Shown here: in pieces, positions 27,819-40,800 of the stretch
How the letters are laid out: every line of letters begins with the position of its first letter
Numbering within the stretch: the first letter of the stretch is position 1
Assembly: GCF_001592365.1 (NCBI RefSeq)
Contig: NZ_BCWU01000016.1
Span: 1 to 64,000, forward strand
DNA: 64,000 nt
From: Gordonia hydrophobica NBRC 16057
GTDB lineage: Bacteria > Actinomycetota > Actinomycetes > Mycobacteriales > Mycobacteriaceae
Direction: 5' to 3'
Program-made: the position numbers and the translations under genes
Notes under the pieces: model-generated
Told to the model about the DNA's origin: nothing
The model's database searches: none
The model's input: the letters and a program-made list of their open reading frames with translations, nothing else

Positions 27819-28553
27819 ATGAAGAGCGAGTTGTTCGCCCCCGCGCACGCGGAAGTCCAGCACGCCGGAATCCAGAAGCAGGGCAGCAAGATGTGCCGCG
27901 TCGGCCTCAACGGCGACGTGCTGGCTCGACAGGGATCCATGGTCGCCTATCAGGGAGATCTGCATTTCGAGGCGCTGGGGGCGGGCGGTTTCGGCAGGAT
28001 GGTCCGACAGGCGGTGACCGGCGAGGGCGTCCCGCTGATGAAGATCAGCGGGCGCGGCGACCTCTTCCTCGCCGACGCCGCGAGCGACGTCCACCTGGTC
28101 GATCTCGACGGCTCCGACGGCCTCACCGTCAACGGCGCCAACGTCCTCGCCTTCGATCCGTCCCTGGAGTACGCCGTGGAGCGCGTCCGCGGTGCTGCAG
28201 CGTCGAGTTCGGCGGGCATGTTCAACTGCGTCTTCCGCGGTGTCGGCCGCATCGCGCTCACCACCGACGGCGCGCCCGTCGTCATGAACGTCACGGGCGA
28301 CACCTATGCCGATCCGCACGCCGCGGTGGCCTGGTCGGCGAGCCTGCAGACCTCGGTCCAGCGCAACGACACCTTCGGTGTCGGCACGCTCATGGGACGG
28401 ACCACCGGCGAGCGTTTCACCCTCGCCTTCCAAGGCCAGGGCTTCGTCATCGTGCAGCCGTCCGAACGGTCGCGGGGCGGCGTTCTCGGCGGCACCGGTC
28501 AGGGCCAGGACGCGGGCGTCAGCGGCATGCTCGGCGGATTCCTGGGTCGGTGA
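27819..28553 (+). CDS. AIM24 family protein
   Basis: The 244-residue beta-rich protein matches the AIM24 (TerD-like fold) family: GSKMCRVGLNGDVLARQGSMVAYQGDL in pattern near the start, LMKISGRGDLFLAD in the middle and a Gly-rich tail GGVLGGTGQGQDAG. It has no signal peptide or membrane span. The ATG at 27819 follows CAGGAG. Family function in bacteria is unknown. Confidence 0.82.
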   Translation: MKSELFAPAHAEVQHAGIQKQGSKMCRVGLNGDVLARQGSMVAYQGDLHFEALGAGGFGRMVRQAVTGEGVPLMKISGRGDLFLADAASDVHLVDLDGSDGLTVNGANVLAFDPSLEYAVERVRGAAASSSAGMFNCVFRGVGRIALTTDGAPVVMNVTGDTYADPHAAVAWSASLQTSVQRNDTFGVGTLMGRTTGERFTLAFQGQGFVIVQPSERSRGGVLGGTGQGQDAGVSGMLGGFLGR

Positions 28554-28647
28554 GACCGGGCCGGTGACGTTGGGAGGCGAGGTCGCCCCGGTGACGTCGG
28601 CCACACGGCCCAGGCAACGTCGCTGATCGCGAGCCTCGCTCTGCAAT

Positions 28648-28665
28648 CAGGGGCGAAAGCCCCTG
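28648..28665 (+). terminator. GAAA-tetraloop hairpin in the AIM24-NRPS spacer
   Basis: CAGGGGC (28648-28654) pairs with GCCCCTG (28659-28665) around a GAAA loop. The spacer 28554-28860 otherwise shows no gene, no iron-box-like palindrome and no clear promoter boxes. The hairpin may end the AIM24 transcript or be part of a leader for the synthetase gene. Confidence 0.4.
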
Positions 28666-28860
28666 TTCATGGGACATACAGGTGTGCATCAGTCCTGTTA
28701 TCTTTTCAGGCAGACCACCAAAAAGCCGCCAGAACGGCTACTTGTGACGATCAGCCCGATATCGTCCATTCACGACTCCGACGCGCCCTCTCTCCGATGG
28801 GGCGTGTCTCTCGTCATGGGCATCCCTGGCCGGCCGTCCCGGACTGCAGGAGCTTGACCA

Positions 28861-31800
28861 GTGACGACCGAGTCGCAGGACCATGTTGTAGACGACCGAC
28901 TCGCCGATGTCAGCGCCCCACAGCCAGATGTGCTCCCCCTCACCGCCGCCCAGCGCGGCGTCTACTACGCCCAACTGATCGAACCCGACGTCCCGCTGTC
29001 GGTCTGCGCGTTCCTGGAGTTCGACGAGCCGATCGACGAGTCCGCGCTCCGCGCCGCGGTGATCGTGACCGCTCGCGAGACCGAGTCTCCGCTCGTCCGC
29101 GTCCACCGGGCCGACGACCACAACGCGCCCCGCCTCACGATCGACGACGGACCGATGGAGTTCGCCGTCCACGACTTCTCCGACCATCCCGAGCCCCGCA
29201 CTGCAGCCCTGGCGTGGATCGAGAATCATCGCCGCCGGACCATCGACGTCCACGACCGTCCACTGGTCGAGTCGCACCTGCTCCGCATCGGAGGCGACCG
29301 CCGTATCTGGTACGTGTGGGGCCACCACCTCGCGGTCGACGGCTTCGCGACGACCATCATGATCGCGAAGGTCAGCCGACGGTACACCGCCACGATGTGC
29401 GGTACGCCGCCCGACCAGCCGACCGGCGTATCGCTGCACGAGATCGTGCGCATCGACGACGAGTACCGCGCGTCTGCGGATTTCGACGCGGACCGACGGT
29501 TCTGGGCGGAACGGCTCACCGAATCCGACGGCGATCCGCTGGAGCCGGCGTCGCCGTCCTCGGTGACCGAGCCCGCCGCCTTCCTGTCCGCCGTCAACTC
29601 CGCCGTGGTGCCGGAAGCGACGGCCACCGGTCTGCGAGCGGTCGCCGAGCACCTCGGCGTGCGGACCGGATCGGTGATCACCGCGGCGTGCGCGCTGTAC
29701 TTGAACCGGTTCCTCGATCGCACCGAGTCGACGATCAGCCTCCCCGTCATCGCTCGGCGCCGCGGGGTCCTCCGCCAATCGGCCGGAATGCTGTCGAATG
29801 TGCTGCCGATCCCGATCCGCACCGACGATCGGAGACAGTCGCTGCACGACTTCATCCTCGCGGTCGACGCGGAGATCTGCGCGGCGCTGCCGCATCAGCG
29901 GTTCCGCCATGAGGACATCGTCCGCGACGTCATCGCGTCGCCGAGCGGGCGCCGCGGCTTCTTCGGACCGCTGATCAACATCATGCTGTTCTTCGACCGC
30001 GTGGAGTTCGGTCCGGCGACCGCCCACATCACAGTGCTCTCGACCGGCCCGATCGAAGACATGTCGGTGAATGTCTACCAGTCCTTCGACGGCGGGTTGC
30101 GGCTCGACCTGGAGACGAATCCGAACGTCTACACCGCTGATGAGGCGGGCGGACACCACTATCGGCTGTGCGACGCGCTCGACTTCGTCGCCTCCGTCGA
30201 CCTGTCCCGACCGATCTCCGACCTGCCCGTCGTCGCCGCGTCGGAATGGCAAGCGTTGACCGTTGCCGCGCGCGGACGCACCGTGGATCCGGGGCCGGAT
30301 CTGGTTCCCGACCTCCTGCGCGATGCAGCGCAGCGACACCGCAATCGCACCGCGGTGATCGGCCCCGACGGCGTCGAACTGTCGTATCGGGAGTACGACG
30401 ACTGCGTCCGTCAGGTCGCGGCGACCCTCGCCGCCGCGGGCGCCGGCCCCGAGACCGTCATCGGCGTGATGCTGCCGCGCAGCGTGGAGCACCTGGTCAC
30501 GATTCACGCGATCCTGCGCGCCGGCGCCGTCTTCGTGCCGATCGATCCCGACGAACCGGCGCAGCGCCTCGACCAGATCATCGAGGTGGCGGCCCCCGCG
30601 CTCATCGTGGTCGCCGAGGCCCGGCCCGATCTGCCCGCACCGTCGCTGACGTTCGACGAGCTTGCTGATCAGCCGGCGTCGTGCACCGACCGCCCGGTCT
30701 CGACGCTCCACCCGGACAGCGCCGCGTACCTGTTGTTCACCTCCGGCTCCACCGGACAGCCGAAGGGCGTCGTGATCAGTCACCGCGCGCTGCGGAATCG
30801 GCTGGCGTGGATGCAGGACGAGTACCCGCTCACCGGCTCCGATCGCGTACTGCACAAGACCCCGGCGACCTTCGACGTCTCGGTGTGGGAGTACTTCTGG
30901 CCGCTGCTGCACGGCGCCGGACTGGTGATCATGCCCGCCGACCAGCATCGCGACCCACTCCTGATCTCCCACGTGATCCAGCGGCATCGCGTCACGGTCG
31001 CGCACTTCGTCCCGTCGATGTTGTCCGCGTTCACCGATGCACTCACGCTCGATCCGGAGGCCACGCAGCGCCTCGCGTCCCTGCGGACCGTCGTCACCAG
31101 CGGTGAGGCCCTCACGGGTGCGGCCGTCGGTGCCGTGGCCGCGCTGAGCAACGCCGCCGTCCACAATCTCTACGGCCCCACCGAGGCAGCGATCGACGTC
31201 ACCGCACACCGCGATGCGAGAGCGGACCGGCAGTTGGTCCCGATCGGCCTACCGGTGTGGAACACCGACGTCCACGTGCTCGACGACCGCCTGCAGCCGG
31301 TGCCCTTCGACGCGCTCGGCGAACTGTATCTGGGCGGTGCACAGTTGGCGCGGGGCTATCAGCGACGGCCTGATCTCTCCGCATCGACGTTCGTCGCGAA
31401 CCCGTTCGCCGCCGGCGCCCGCCTGTATCGGACGGGCGATCTGGTGCGCCGACGGGTCGACGGCACCCTGGAGTACGTCGGTCGCCGGGACTTCCAGGTC
31501 AAGATCCGCGGCCAGCGCGTCGAACTGGGCGAGGTGGACGCCGCGCTCTCGGCACTCGACGGCGTCCGCGCTGCGACGGCGGTCGCCCGAACGGACGTCG
31601 TCGCCGAACCCGTGCTGGTCGCGTATGTGATCGGTGACGAGCTCTCCCGACGCGATCTACGGACTGAGTTGGCCCCGCGACTCCCCGGCCACATGATCCC
31701 CTCCCAGGTGATCATCGTCGATGCGTTTCCGACCACCCGAAACGGCAAGATCGACCAGTCGCTACTGCCGCGGCCGGAGGCCCCCGACGACACGCTCGCC

Positions 31801-34800
31801 GCTCCCGAGTCGCTGATGGAACACCTGGTGCACGACACCGTGTGCGCGGTGCTCGAGGTGCCCGGCGTCCCGATGACCGCCAGTCTGTTCGAGGTGGGCG
31901 GGTCGTCGCTGTCGGCGACCCGCGTCGCGGCACGACTGTCCCGTGCGTGCGATGTGGAGCTGTCCCTGCGCACCGTCTTCGAGGCTACCGACCTCCGCGG
32001 CCTCGCGATCGACCTCGAGAACCTGCCGCGACGGTCCGCCCCCGGCGCCGCCGACTTCCCACCGGTCGACGGCCCGGTCGCGCTCTCCCCCGCACAACAG
32101 CGCCTCTGGTTGGCCGAACGCCTCGATCTGGACACCGGCGGGCGCTACCACATCCCGTTCGTGGTCCACCTGCGCGGACCGCTCGACGTCGACGCCTTGA
32201 CCGACGCCCTCAACGACGTGCTCGAACGCCACGAGCCGCTGCGCACCCGGGTGCTCGACATCGACGGGATCGGCCACCAGGAGGTCGTGCCCCCGGGCGG
32301 CGACCAGATCGTTCTCCCGCTGCTGACCGAGGGCGCCGACCCGGACCGCGAGGCGACCGAGTTCGCCCGCCACCCCTTCGATCTCAGCGCCCACCTGCCG
32401 ATCCGGGCGCAGCTGATCCGACATCGCGCCGACGGCCCAGACGGCCCGGTGCACACCCTGCACCTGGTGGTCCACCACATCGCCGCCGACGGCTGGTCAC
32501 TGGCGCCGCTCGCCACCGATCTGGCCGCCGCCTACCGCGCACGGGTCGCGGGCGAGCGCCCGTCGTTCGTTCCGCTACCGGTCAGCTATCGCCAGGTGAG
32601 CGAGCACCGACGGACAGCACTCACGGCCGCCGAGTCCACGGTCGCCCGCCAGATCGCGTTCTGGCGCGAGCGGCTCGCGGGAGTCGACAGCGCACACGCC
32701 CTCCCCTACGACCACCCGCGGACCGCGACCCCTGACGGCGACGTAGTCGTCCGACGGCTCGCGCCGGGCACCGCCGCGCGGATCGCCGACCTCGCAGCCG
32801 CGGAGCGCGCCACGGAGTTCATGGTTCTGCACAGCGCAGTCGCCGCCCTTCTGGCCCTTGCCTCCGGGCACTCCGACGTCGTGATCGGCACGCCGGTGTC
32901 GGGTCGTGGCGAGGACTTCCTCGATCCGATGGTCGGCATGTTCGTCAACACCGTCGCGCTGCGCACCGACGTCGACTGCGGCCGACCGTTCGTGGCGCTG
33001 CTCGCCACCGCCCGGGACGCCGACCTGGCGGCGTTCGAGAACGCCGATGTGCCCTTCGACCGGCTGGTGGCCGAACTGCACCCGCCCCGCGTGGCGGGCG
33101 TCCACCCCTACTTCACCGCGATCGTCTCGGTGGAGCCCGCCGGTCGGCTCGATCTCGACTTCGCCGGCCTCGAAGCGACCGCCGAACCGGTGGAGACGCA
33201 CACCGCCAAATTCGACCTCCAGTTCACCTTCCGCCCCACCGCGGACGGAACCGTCGAGCTCCGCCTCGGTTACGCGCTGGCGGTCTTCGACGCCGCCGGA
33301 GCCGAGCGCCTCGCCGATCAATTCGTGGCACTGGCTGATGCCGCGTTCACCGCACCGCACCGCGCCATCGACACGCTGGCGCCCGAACCAGGAAACGAGT
33401 CGCGAGCCCTCCCGATGTCTGCCCCCGGACACCCGCTTACCACCGCCCTCGACGCCGCGACCGACCTCGCCGCACCGCCCGACGCCGCACCGCTGACCGG
33501 TGTCGAACTCGCCGTCGCGACCGACGTCGCCGAGCTGCTCGGCCTGGACCTCGCAACGCTCCGCGGCGACGACGACTTCTTCGAGCTCGGCGGAAACTCA
33601 CTGCTGGCGACGCAGGTGATCGGTCGACTCGAGAACCGCACCGGCATCCGCATCCCGGTCCGCAGCGTGTTCGACGACGCGCGGATTCGGGCGATCGCGG
33701 CGCTGGCCGATCAGCCGTCGACCGCCCACTCGCGCCGTGTGGAACTGACCCACCTCGACGAGCCCGCCACCACCCCGGGAACCGCGGCCACACAGCTCTG
33801 GTTCCTGAACCGCCTCACCGAGGCCGACGACGACACCGCCGCCGGGTCGTACAACATCTCCTTCGCGCTGGACCTGCGGGGCGATGTCGACGTGCCCGCT
33901 CTGGAGCAGGCGCTCAATCAGGTGATCGCCCGCCACGAGCCGCTGCGAACCACCTATCCGGCACCGGACGGGCTGCCCGTCCTCCACATCCATGCGCCGG
34001 GTGCGGTGTCGCTGAGGCTGCACACCGAATCCATCGACGCCAAGGCCTGGCCGGATGCCGCCCGGGCTTTCGCCGCGCGCGGTTTTCATCTCGGCACCGA
34101 GATCCCGATCCGCGCGGTGATGCATCGGCTGCCCGGTCCCGGCACATGCCACCGCCTGACGATCGTCGTGCATCACATCGCCGCCGACGGGTGGTCCATG
34201 CTGCCGCTCGCGCGTGATCTCGGCGAGGCCTATCGCGCGTTGCGGTCGGGCGCCGCCGCAGAGCTCCGTCTCCCTGCGATCACCTACAGCGACTACCTGC
34301 GGTGGCAGACCGCGTCGCTCGCCGTCCCGAGCACGACGACCAGTGGTGAATCCACGCTGGTCGAACTGACCGAGTGGTGGCGGGGAGTGTTAGACGGGAT
34401 CGGGTTCGCGCCGATCCTGACCCCCGAGCTGAACCCCGACGCCGACCGGCAGGGCCGGAGCCGCGTGGTCGAGGTTCCGTTCCCGGCCGCATCACGCAGC
34501 CGACTCCGCGCCGCACTCGACACCGGAGCCACCGAGTTCATGGTGACGCACGCGGTCTTCGCCGCCGTGCTGCACCGGCTGGCGAGCGATCCCGACGCGC
34601 ATCTCGGCGACCGTCGCTCCGACATCGTGATCGGCACCCCGGTCGCCGGCCGCACCGATCCGCGGCTGGCCGAGCTGGTCGGCATGTTCGTCAACACCAT
34701 TCCGCTGCGCACCCCGGTCCGGTCGGACGTCTCGTTCGCCGACCTGGTGGAGGCCGTCCGCGACGCCGACGTGGACGCCTTCGCCCACGCCGACCTGCCC

Positions 34801-37800
34801 TTCGAGCGCTTGGTCACCGCGATCCGACCCCCGCGCGGCGGACGACACCCGATCTTCCAGACCGTCCTCGCCTTCGACGACCTCGCCGACCCCGCCGCTG
34901 CCGGGATCGACCTGGACGGACTGACGACGGAGTTGATCGACGTCGACGCGGGCGGCGCTCGATTCGACCTGGAACTGCGGATCCGCGGTGACGTCGCACG
35001 CTTCACCTACGACGCCGACCTGTTCAGCGAAGCCCGCATCCAGGCGTTCGCGCACGCCTTCGTCGCCTTCGCCGACGCGGCGACCGCACAACCGTCCACC
35101 CCGCTCGGTGATCTCCCGCTCGACGCGGCGGCCACGCCGCCATCGATCCCGGCGCTCGCTCGACCCGGCCATCTCGTCGATCTCATCGACGGCGCGGTGG
35201 CGACCGCGCCGCGCGGCATCGCGCTGGTCGACGGCAACCGCCGCCTCACGTACGCCGAATGCGACGCCATCACCGATCGGTGGGCCGCCCATCTGCGATC
35301 CGTGCACGGCGCGGTCGACGACACCATCGGTCCCCGGTCCACCGACGGCGAGAATCCGCCCGCGGTGGCGATCGCGCTCCCCCGATCCGCCGACTCGGTA
35401 CTCGCGTTCTGGGCGGCCGCGAAGTCCGGTCTGATGGCGGTGCCGATGGATCCGCGCTATCCCGCGAGCCGACTGCGGCACATGGCCGAGGATTCCGGCG
35501 TCACGATCGGCATCGTCGCCGACGAGGCTCAGCTCGCTCCACTCCCCGACTCCGTGCACTGGTTGCCGCTCTCGGCCCTCTCCGCAACCGTCCCCGGTGT
35601 GCCCGCGACCGCGTCGTCCCACCGGGATCCGGCCGCGGCGGCCTATCTGATCTACACCTCGGGGACCACCGGTGCACCCAAGGGCGTTCGGATCCCGCAC
35701 CGCGGACTGGCACCGTTGGCCGCCGCCCAAGCGGGGTGGTTCGGCACGTCGCGGAACTCCCGCGTCCTGCACTTCGCCTCTCCCGGTTTCGACGGCTCGG
35801 TTCTGGAGATGCTGCTTGCCCTGCACTCCGCATCGACGCTGGTCGTGGCACCGCCGACTCTCTACGGCGGCCGCGAACTCGTCGACTTCCTCGCCGAACA
35901 GCGCGTCACCGAGGCCTTCGTGACACCGGCGGCGCTCGGCGGCGTCGAGGCGCCTGCGCTCCCCGCCCTGCGCACTCTCGCCATCGGCGGCGACGCCTTC
36001 GGCACCGATCTGGTCCGGATCTGGGCCGACGGTCGCCGCGTGCTGAACGTCTACGGCCCCACCGAGTCCACCGCGATCGTGATGGCGGGCGCGGTCACTC
36101 CCGACGCTCCGGTGCGACTCGGTACGGCCCTCGCCGGAAACCGGTTGGAGGTGCTCGACACCGCACTCCGTCCGACGCCCGCGTACGTGCCGGGCGAGCT
36201 GTACATCTCCGGTCCGGGGCTCGCCGACGGCTACCACCGGCATCCGGGCCGCACGGCGACCACATTCGTGGCCGGGCCCGACGGCCGGCGGCGCTACCGG
36301 ACCGGCGACATCGTGTGCGCCGACGCCGACGGTGTCCTGACGCACCTCGGTCGCAGTGATCGGCAGGTCAAGGTCCGCGGCTTCCGCGTCGAGCTCAGCG
36401 AGACCGACGACGCGCTTCGCTCGCATCCCGACGTCGCCGACGCCGTCACCATCGTCCGTGGCGCCGGAGCCACGGCACGCCTCGCCGCATACGTCGAACT
36501 CAAGCCGGGCAGCGCGCTGAATCCACCGCATCTGCTGGCCCACGCCGCTGAGCATCTGCCCCACCACACCGTGCCGTCGACGGTGACCGTCATCGACCGG
36601 GTCCCGCTGACGATCAACGGCAAACTCGACACCGCCTCGCTCCCCGAGCCGGGCACGCCGTCCGGCGCAGGCGAGGGCCGTGCTCCGAGCAGTTCTGCGG
36701 AGCGACTGGTCGCCGCGGCCTTCGCCCGCGCGTTGGATCTCGACGTCACCGACATCGGAGTGGACGACGACTTCTTCGGGCTCGGCGGGACATCGCTGCA
36801 GGCGACGATTCTGGTGAACCAGGTGAACGCCGCAGCGGTCGAGGTCCCTGTCCCCGTCCGCGCAGTCTTCGACCATCCGACAGTCGTGCAACTGGCCGCC
36901 ACGCTGACGCTCGTCGACCACGCGCCCGCGTCCGTCGTGCCTTCATCGCCCATCGTGCCTTCATCGCCCATCGTGTCCGCCGCGCCGACCGTCTCCGACC
37001 GGCCGACCGAGTTCCCGCTGGCGCCGATGCAGCGTCGCCTGTGGGCACTGCACCGTGCCGCACCGGACGCCGTCGACTACGCGATGCCGTTCGCGCTGCG
37101 CCTGCACGGCGCCCTCGATCGATCAGCACTCCGCGGCGCGCTGATCGACGTCGTCTCGCGGCACACCGCGCTGCGCACCGTCTTCATGCCCCGCCGCGAC
37201 GGCGCGGTCGGGACCGTGCTCGCCGATCCGGCGACCGTCGTCGGCCCTCTGGAAGCCACAGCCGGTTCCGCCGATGCGCGCTTGATCGCGGTCCGGGATG
37301 ATCCGTTCGACCTCACCGTCGACCCGCCCCTGCGCATCGAACTGGTCGCGGACCACGACGGTGCACACACGCTGATCCTGGTGATGCATCACATCGCCGT
37401 TGACGGGGCCTCGCTGCCCGTCGTGGTCGGTGACCTCGCCGAGGCCTACCGGGAACGCCGCTCCGGGCGCACCGACACGTGGCCCGCGGCCGATCTCGAC
37501 TTCCGCGATTACGCAGTGGCAGCGGATGCGCATCAGGAACGGGCGAAGCAGGACCGCGAGTTCTGGCGGACCGTCCTGCACGGCGCGCCCGCCGAGACCA
37601 CGCTGCGTCCCGACCCCGGCGTGCACTCCGCACCCGGCAGCGAGACCGTGCGGTTCGCGATCGACCCCGCGCTGCGCGACGCGGCGGTCGTGCTGGCCCG
37701 CCGTCGATCCACCTCGATGTTCACCGTGTTGCACGCCGCCCTCGTGATCGCCCTGCAGCGCCTCGGCGCAGGCGACGACCTGGTGATCGGCAGTCCGCTC

Positions 37801-40800
37801 GCCGGTCGTGCGCCGCTGAACGGCCGCGACTACCGCCACGTGGTCGGCATGTTCGTCAACACCGTGGCCCTGCGCACCGTCGTCGACCCGTCGGCCACGA
37901 CGTCCGAGTTGCTGGCCCGCGTCCGCGACGGTGATCTCGACGCCTGGGACCATCCGTCTGCCGCCTACGACGACGTGGTCGCCGACCTCAATCCGCCGCG
38001 CAGGCCGGGGCGGGCGCCGCTGTGCCAGACCGTGCTCTCGGTCCACGACTACGCAGAGTCGCTGACCGGCCGGTTCCCCCTGACCGACGAGATCTCGGCC
38101 GAAGTCGTCGAGGCCGACGTCGCCGGTGTGAAGTTCGATCTTCAGATCACCGTCACCGGTTCGGCGGCGGGCGCCGCGGACCCCGTGCTCGCCATCACCT
38201 ACGACCGCTCGCGGTACCGCACCGCGCCGCAGTCGTTGGGCACGGCGATTCTCCGCGCCCTCGACGCATTGATCGAACGACCCGATCACCTGGTCGGCGA
38301 CCTCGCGGTCACCGCACCGGAGACCGCGGCGGCGCTGCTGCCCGTCCTCGGCGGGCCCGGTGCGCAGGCGCGCACGCTGCCACAGCTGCTCCTCGCTGCC
38401 GTCGCCGACCGTCCCGACGGTCCGGCGATCATCGACGGCCGCTCCTCCGACGGCGAGACGCTCACCTACCGCGACCTGGACCGACAGGCCAACGCGCTCG
38501 CACGCCTCCTGGCCGCGCACGGCATGACCGAACCCGACGCCGTCGTCGCCGTGCTGCTGCCTCGATCCGCCGACAGTCTGCTGGTTCGGTGGGCAGCGGC
38601 CACGGTCGGCGCGGTGTACGCGCCCATCGATCCCTCGTATCCGCGCGAGCGCATCACCCGAATGCTCGACGACAGCGGCGCCCGGTTGGTCGTCACCGAC
38701 CGCGAGTCCGTCGGGACCCTGCCCGCCGGGCTGCCGACGCTGGTGCTCGACGACCCCGCGCAGGCGGCCCGACTGGCCCAGACCTCGGCCGACGACTTCG
38801 GCGACACCGAGCGCGGCCGCCGCATCCACCTCGACGACGTCGCCTACCTGATCTTCACGTCCGGCTCCACCGGACGGCCGAAGGCGGTGGCGGTGACCCA
38901 CCGCGGTCTGGTGGCGATCCACGACGACCTCGAGCGTCGACTGGCTCCGGATCCCGAGTCCCGCGTGCTGCAGTTCGCGTCGCCGAGTTTCGACGCCTCG
39001 ATCCTGGAGATGCTGCTGACCGTCGCCGGTCGGTCGGCGGCCGTGGTGGCCCCGGCCGACGTGTTCGGCGGCCGCGAACTGACCGATTTCATCGCCGACC
39101 GGCGGGTGACGCACGCGTTCATCACGCCGGCCGCCGTCGCGGGTCTTGACCCGGACGCGGTCCCGGGCCTGCGTGCGCTCGGCGTCGGCGGCGATGTGAC
39201 CGACCCCGAGTCGGTCCGCCGGTGGGCCCCGGGACGTCGCCTCGTCAACTTCTACGGGCCCACGGAGGCCACCGTCTTCATGACTTCGGCGGAGCTCACG
39301 CCGGAGACGGCCGTGACGATCGGCGGCCCGATCCCCGGCGGCGCCGTCGCCGTCCTCGACCGCCGCCTGCACCCGGCGCCTGTCGGGGTACCCGGCGAGC
39401 TGTATCTGATCGGCGACCAGGTGGCGCGCGGGTACGTCGGCCGTCCCGGCCTCACGGCCGAGCGCTTCGTGGCCGTTCCCGCCGATGCGGGGATGCCGGG
39501 AATCCGGATGTACCGCACCGGCGACCTGGTCCGCTGGACCGACGAGGGGCAGTTGCAGTATCTGGGCCGCGCCGACGACCAGATCCAGCTGCGCGGATTC
39601 CGCATCGAGCTCGGCGAGATCGACGCGGCGCTGACCGCTCATCCCGGCGTCGCCGCGGTCACCACGATCGTCGACGACTCCGGTCCCGCCGAGGTGCTGC
39701 GGTCGTACATCGCACCCGAGGCGGGCGCGGACCTCGATCCGGCCGCCGTGCGACGGACCGCCGCGGCCACCCTGCCGCGCTACATGGTGCCGTCCACGGT
39801 GCAGGTGCTCGAGGCCCTGCCCCTCACACAGTCGGGCAAGGTGGATCGTTCACGCCTGCCCGCGGCGCCGCGGCGCAGCACCGCAGGCACCGCCGCCGAC
39901 GGTGACACCGCGCTCGTCGCCGCCGCGTTCGCCGAGGTTCTCGACCTCGCCGACGTGGGTCCCGACGACGACTTCTTCGATCTCGGCGGCACATCGTTGA
40001 CCGCAACCACGCTGATCACCGCACTGCGCGAGGCGGGCATCGCCACGACTGTCGCGGGTGTGCTGGCGTCACCGACTCCGGCCGGCATCGCCGCCGCTGC
40101 GGCCGCGCCGACCGTCGACGACGCCCAGGCGCCGCACGACGACTCGTTGGCACCGCTGCTGCCGCTGGTTCCGCCGGAGCCCGAGGTGCCGCCGCTGTTC
40201 GCCGTTCATCCGGCGATCGGGCTGGCCTGGAGTTTCACCGCCCTGCGCGGCGCGCTGACCCCGGGGACCGGGCTCGTCGGCCTGCAGAATCCGGCGCTGT
40301 CAGGCGCCGGGTGGCCGCAGTCCATCAGCGCTCTCGCCGCCGACTACGTCCGGCGGATCCGCGAGGTGACGCCCGGCCCGTATCGCCTCGTCGGCTGGTC
40401 GCTCGGCGGACTCATCGCCCAGGAGATGGCGGTCCAGTTGGCCGAGTCCGGCGCCGAGGTCGCCGAACTGGTGCTGCTCGATTCGTACGTGCTCGCCGAT
40501 CACCCGGAGCTCGCGACCATCCCGTCGATCCACGACCTCGTCGCCGAGCTCGGCATCGCGACGGACGCCGAGTCGTCGACGCCGACGCTGGCCGAGATCA
40601 CCCGAGCCGTCGCCGGATCCGGCGGGCCTTTCGCCGAGCTCTCCGACGTCGACGTCCTGACGTTGCACGCCGCCTACGTGGAGGCCACCCGTCTGGCCGC
40701 ACAGTGGCGACCCCGGGAGTACAGCGGTGCCACCACCATCGTCGAAGCGACGGTGACGCCGCCCGCCGACACCCCGGCCCATCGCGACTGGATCGGCAGG

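Noticed and set aside
28554..28860. Iron-box (IdeR/DmdR) operator before the synthetase
   Set aside because: No palindrome resembling the TTAGGTTAGGCTAACCTAA-type site could be found in the spacer.
28738..31209. Long minus-strand open frames opposite the synthetase (also 34492-36921 and 37123-39642)
   Set aside because: They run antisense to clearly conserved NRPS domains, are Arg/Gly/Asp-biased and contain no recognisable fold.
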